A DNA stretch of 64,000 bases from Devosia sp. ZB163. GTDB taxonomy: Bacteria; Pseudomonadota; Alphaproteobacteria; Rhizobiales; Devosiaceae. Each line of letters starts with the position of its first letter. Position 1 is the first letter of the stretch. Below the pieces are notes generated by a model. That model saw only the letters and a list, made by a program, of their open reading frames with translations. It did not search any database and was not told where the DNA came from. This document shows positions 62,003 to 64,000 of this stretch, piece by piece. A program made the translations under genes and the position numbers. The stretch lies in contig NZ_JAQRMY010000004.1 of the NCBI RefSeq assembly GCF_028613635.1, positions 453,182-517,181 on the forward strand. The letters are read 5' to 3'.

Positions 62003-63250
62003 ATGCAGGCCGATAGCATCGTTCTTGGCGCAGGGATCGTGGGCGTCAGCGTGGCGGTGCACCTGCAGATGCGGGGCAGGGCGACCGTGCTGGTGGACAG
62101 GCGCGGGGCCGGGGAGGAGACCTCCTACGGCAATGCCGGGCTCATCCAGCGCGAAGGGGTGATGCCGCATCCTTTTCCGCAGGGGATCGACAAGCTGCTG
62201 ACCTACGGTCTCAACAACCGTACGGACATGCACTACCACCTCGCAGCGCTGCCGCGGATCGCGCCGTTCCTCGCGCGATACTGGTGGAACTCCCGCTCAG
62301 ACAACTACCTCAGGATCGTGCGCGACTATGCTCCGCTGATCGCGGCCTCGATCAGCGAGCACGCGCCGCTGATCGAGAAGTCGGGCGCCGGGCACCTGAT
62401 CGAGAAGAAGGGCTGGTACCAGCTCTATCGCGATGCGGCGATGCGCGACGACGCCTTCGGCAAGGCCGAATGGATGAGCCGCGAGTTCGGCGTGCGGCAC
62501 GAGAAACTCACCGGAGCGGAGATGGTGCGGCGCGAACCGGGGCTGGGCGTGCCGCTGGAGGGGGCGCTGCACTGGACCGACCCGTGGAGCGTCCGCGATC
62601 CGGGCGGGCTGGTGGTGAAGTATCGCGAACTGTTCGAATCGCTTGGAGGCCGGACGGTGACCGGCGAGGCGCTCGGCCTCGAGCAGCACGGCGCGGCCTG
62701 GCGTGTCGGTACGTCCGACGGCCTTGTCGAGGCCAAGGACGCGGTGATTGCGCTCGGTCCGTGGGCAGGCGACCTGACGAGCCTGCTGGGCTATCGGCTG
62801 CCGCTCGGCGTGAAACGCGGCTACCACATGCACTATGTGCAACCGGCACGGAACCCGCTGACGAACTGGATTCTCGACGCCTCATACGGCTACCTGCTGA
62901 CCCCGATGGTGCGCGGCATCCGGCTGACCAGCGGCGCCGAGTTCGCGCTGCGCGACGCGCCGTCCACGCCGGTGCAGATCGATCGGGACGAACCGGAGGC
63001 GCGGGAACTCTTCCCGGGCCTGGGCGAGCGGCTCGATGCCGAACCCTGGCGTGGGGCACGGCCGGCGACACCGGACATGATGCCGATCATCGGGCCGGCG
63101 CCGCGCCACAAGGGATTGTGGTTCGCATTCGGGCATGCTCACCACGGGCTGACGCTCGGACCGGCAACGGGCCGGCTGATCGCCGAGATGATCACCGGCG
63201 AGGCTCCGTTCGTGAATCCCACGGCATTTTCCCCCAGGCGTTTCGGGTAA
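62003..63250 (+). CDS. FAD-dependent oxidoreductase, D-amino-acid dehydrogenase-like (DadA)
   Basis: A 415-residue flavoprotein. The FAD-binding motif is VLGAGIVGVSVAVHLQMRG at the N-terminus, and the C-terminal part has GVKRGYHMHYV, GIRLTSGAEF and FAFGHAHHGLTLGPATGRLIAEM, as in DadA and related D-amino-acid dehydrogenases. It would oxidise a D-amino acid to a 2-oxo acid and ammonia. Its place next to an Lrp regulator and the E1 gene suggests the 2-oxo acid is the E1 substrate. It starts at ATG 62003, 63 bases after the Lrp gene. Confidence 0.85.
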   Translation: MQADSIVLGAGIVGVSVAVHLQMRGRATVLVDRRGAGEETSYGNAGLIQREGVMPHPFPQGIDKLLTYGLNNRTDMHYHLAALPRIAPFLARYWWNSRSDNYLRIVRDYAPLIAASISEHAPLIEKSGAGHLIEKKGWYQLYRDAAMRDDAFGKAEWMSREFGVRHEKLTGAEMVRREPGLGVPLEGALHWTDPWSVRDPGGLVVKYRELFESLGGRTVTGEALGLEQHGAAWRVGTSDGLVEAKDAVIALGPWAGDLTSLLGYRLPLGVKRGYHMHYVQPARNPLTNWILDASYGYLLTPMVRGIRLTSGAEFALRDAPSTPVQIDRDEPEARELFPGLGERLDAEPWRGARPATPDMMPIIGPAPRHKGLWFAFGHAHHGLTLGPATGRLIAEMITGEAPFVNPTAFSPRRFG

Positions 63251-63396
63251 CTGCCGCATTTTGTCGCTGGATGGGGGCTTGAAGCTGGCAAAACACTCGC
63301 TACGTTCAGCGGGCGGTTACCGGGCCCCTCTGACGGCGGCGTTTCTAAGCCCCGTGATGTCGGAACTGCTCCAACGTTTTCATGGAGAGGTCCGGC

Positions 63397-64000
63397 ATGG
63401 ATATGCTGCTCAGCGCCCTGATGGGCGACTTCCTTGGTACTCCCGTCTACTTCTGGGTGGCGTTCCTCGCCATCGTCATTGGCCTCTTGGTCTTCGACCT
63501 GGGCATCCTCAACCGCAACGCGCATGAGATCTCCGCCAAGGAGAGCCTGACGCTCTATGCGGGCTACGTCTTCGTCGCGGTGCTGTTCGGCATCTGGGTC
63601 TGGTTCAGCCGCGGTGCCGAAGCCGGGCTCGAGTTCTACACCGGCTACCTGATCGAGCAGAGCCTCGCGATGGACAACATGTTCGTCATCGCGACGATCT
63701 TCAGCTTCCTCGCCATCCCGCGCATCTACCAGCACAGGGTGCTCTTCTGGGGTATCCTGGGCGTGATCGTGTTCCGCGCGGTCTTGATCGGTCTCGGCGC
63801 GGCGCTGGTGCACTCGTTCAGCTGGGTCCTGGTGCTGTTCGGCGCGTTCCTGATCTTCACTGGCGTCAGGCTGTTTACGCACAAGGACGAAGAGCATCAC
63901 ATCGAGGCCAACCCGATCCTCAAGTTCCTGCGCAAGCACTTCCGGATCTCGGACAAGATCGACAGCCACCACTTCCTGACCAAGCTGCCGGACACCAAGA
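63397..64000 (+). CDS. TerC/Alx family membrane protein (3' end outside window)
   Basis: The frame is open to the right edge, giving 201 visible residues of a polytopic protein starting at MDMLLSALMGDFLGTPVYFW. The family markers are present: FDLGILNRNAHEISAKESL, YLIEQSLAMDNMFVIATIFSFLAIP and the helix pair VLFWGILGVIVFRAVLIGLGAAL. EQSLAMDN is the conserved acidic TerC signature. Members are linked to tellurite resistance, alkaline pH and manganese or calcium efflux. The GGAGAGG ribosome site lies 7 bases before the ATG. Not truncated by mutation; simply cut by the window. Confidence 0.88.
   Translation, partial: MDMLLSALMGDFLGTPVYFWVAFLAIVIGLLVFDLGILNRNAHEISAKESLTLYAGYVFVAVLFGIWVWFSRGAEAGLEFYTGYLIEQSLAMDNMFVIATIFSFLAIPRIYQHRVLFWGILGVIVFRAVLIGLGAALVHSFSWVLVLFGAFLIFTGVRLFTHKDEEHHIEANPILKFLRKHFRISDKIDSHHFLTKLPDTK

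Noticed and set aside
63251-63396. Manganese (yybP-ykoY) riboswitch before the TerC-type gene
   Set aside because: Such riboswitches often precede TerC/Alx genes, but the conserved loop sequences were not found in this short leader.
1-64000. tRNA, rRNA, CRISPR arrays, insertion sequences, prophage or integrase genes
   Set aside because: No tRNA-like T-loop and acceptor pairing, no regularly spaced direct repeats, and no transposase or phage protein patterns were seen on either strand.

Overview
The window is GC-rich, densely packed chromosomal DNA that looks like a member of the Hyphomicrobiales (Alphaproteobacteria), most like Devosia or a close relative. This rests on gene content and order: a purM-purN pair divergent from an AI-2E-type permease, hdaA, ppk and ppx, followed by rnd and aspS; an HdaA-type DnaA regulator; ExoD; DUF2076 and DUF2189 proteins; a MaeB-type malic enzyme; many Dpp/Opp-type ABC transporters; and CtrA-type TTAA-N7-TTAA boxes. 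The genus is an inference. There are no rRNA or tRNA genes, phage genes, insertion sequences or CRISPR arrays. The first and last genes are cut by the window edges.

Layout. (1) 1-9.4 kb: single genes: a partial polysaccharide-type protein, a methyltransferase downstream of a YjhX/TopAI-like toxin gene, chorismate mutase, two GNAT acetyltransferases coupled to gatB, a VOC protein, an AhpD-like protein, a DMT transporter coupled to a tautomerase, a MarR-GNAT fusion with a palindromic operator, and a RibD-like reductase. (2) 9.3-19.8 kb: a housekeeping core: purM-purN on the minus strand; permease-hdaA-ppk-ppx as an overlapping plus-strand operon; rnd divergent from aspS, which ends in a clear terminator. 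(3) 19.9-33.7 kb: a CSS-EAL phosphodiesterase behind a CtrA-like box, maeB, AMP nucleosidase, and many small exported or membrane proteins. An unannotated structured RNA with its own terminator lies at about 25.86-26.04 kb. A palindromic CtrA box with a GANTC centre lies at 31.66 kb.

(4) 33.7-47.2 kb: a catabolic block. An M20 deacylase is followed by a complete Dpp-type ABC transporter (binding protein, two permeases, fused double ATPase), an aldehyde dehydrogenase and an SDR. A three-hairpin REP-like element separates the binding-protein gene from the permeases. Next come an alpha/beta hydrolase, a TTC38-like protein, a P1-family (DmpA/NylC-type) peptidase and an ATC-hydrolase-like protein. 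(5) 47.2-49.5 kb: small genes: lipoprotein, DUF188, HPP-family and outer-membrane proteins.

(6) 49.6-63.3 kb: the most system-like region. A minus-strand series runs from two tandemly duplicated peptide-binding proteins through a double ABC ATPase and two permeases to a class V aminotransferase/epimerase and an FCD-type GntR regulator. Upstream lie a homodimeric 2-oxoacid-dehydrogenase E1 (AceE/MdeB type), a divergent Lrp/AsnC regulator and a D-amino-acid-dehydrogenase-like flavoprotein. The same 10-bp palindromic sequence is found upstream of both the E1 gene and the transporter operon, suggesting one regulator controls both. The likely job is import of a peptide or amino-acid derivative, conversion to a 2-oxo acid, and oxidative decarboxylation; the substrate is unknown. 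The window ends inside a TerC/Alx-type membrane protein gene.
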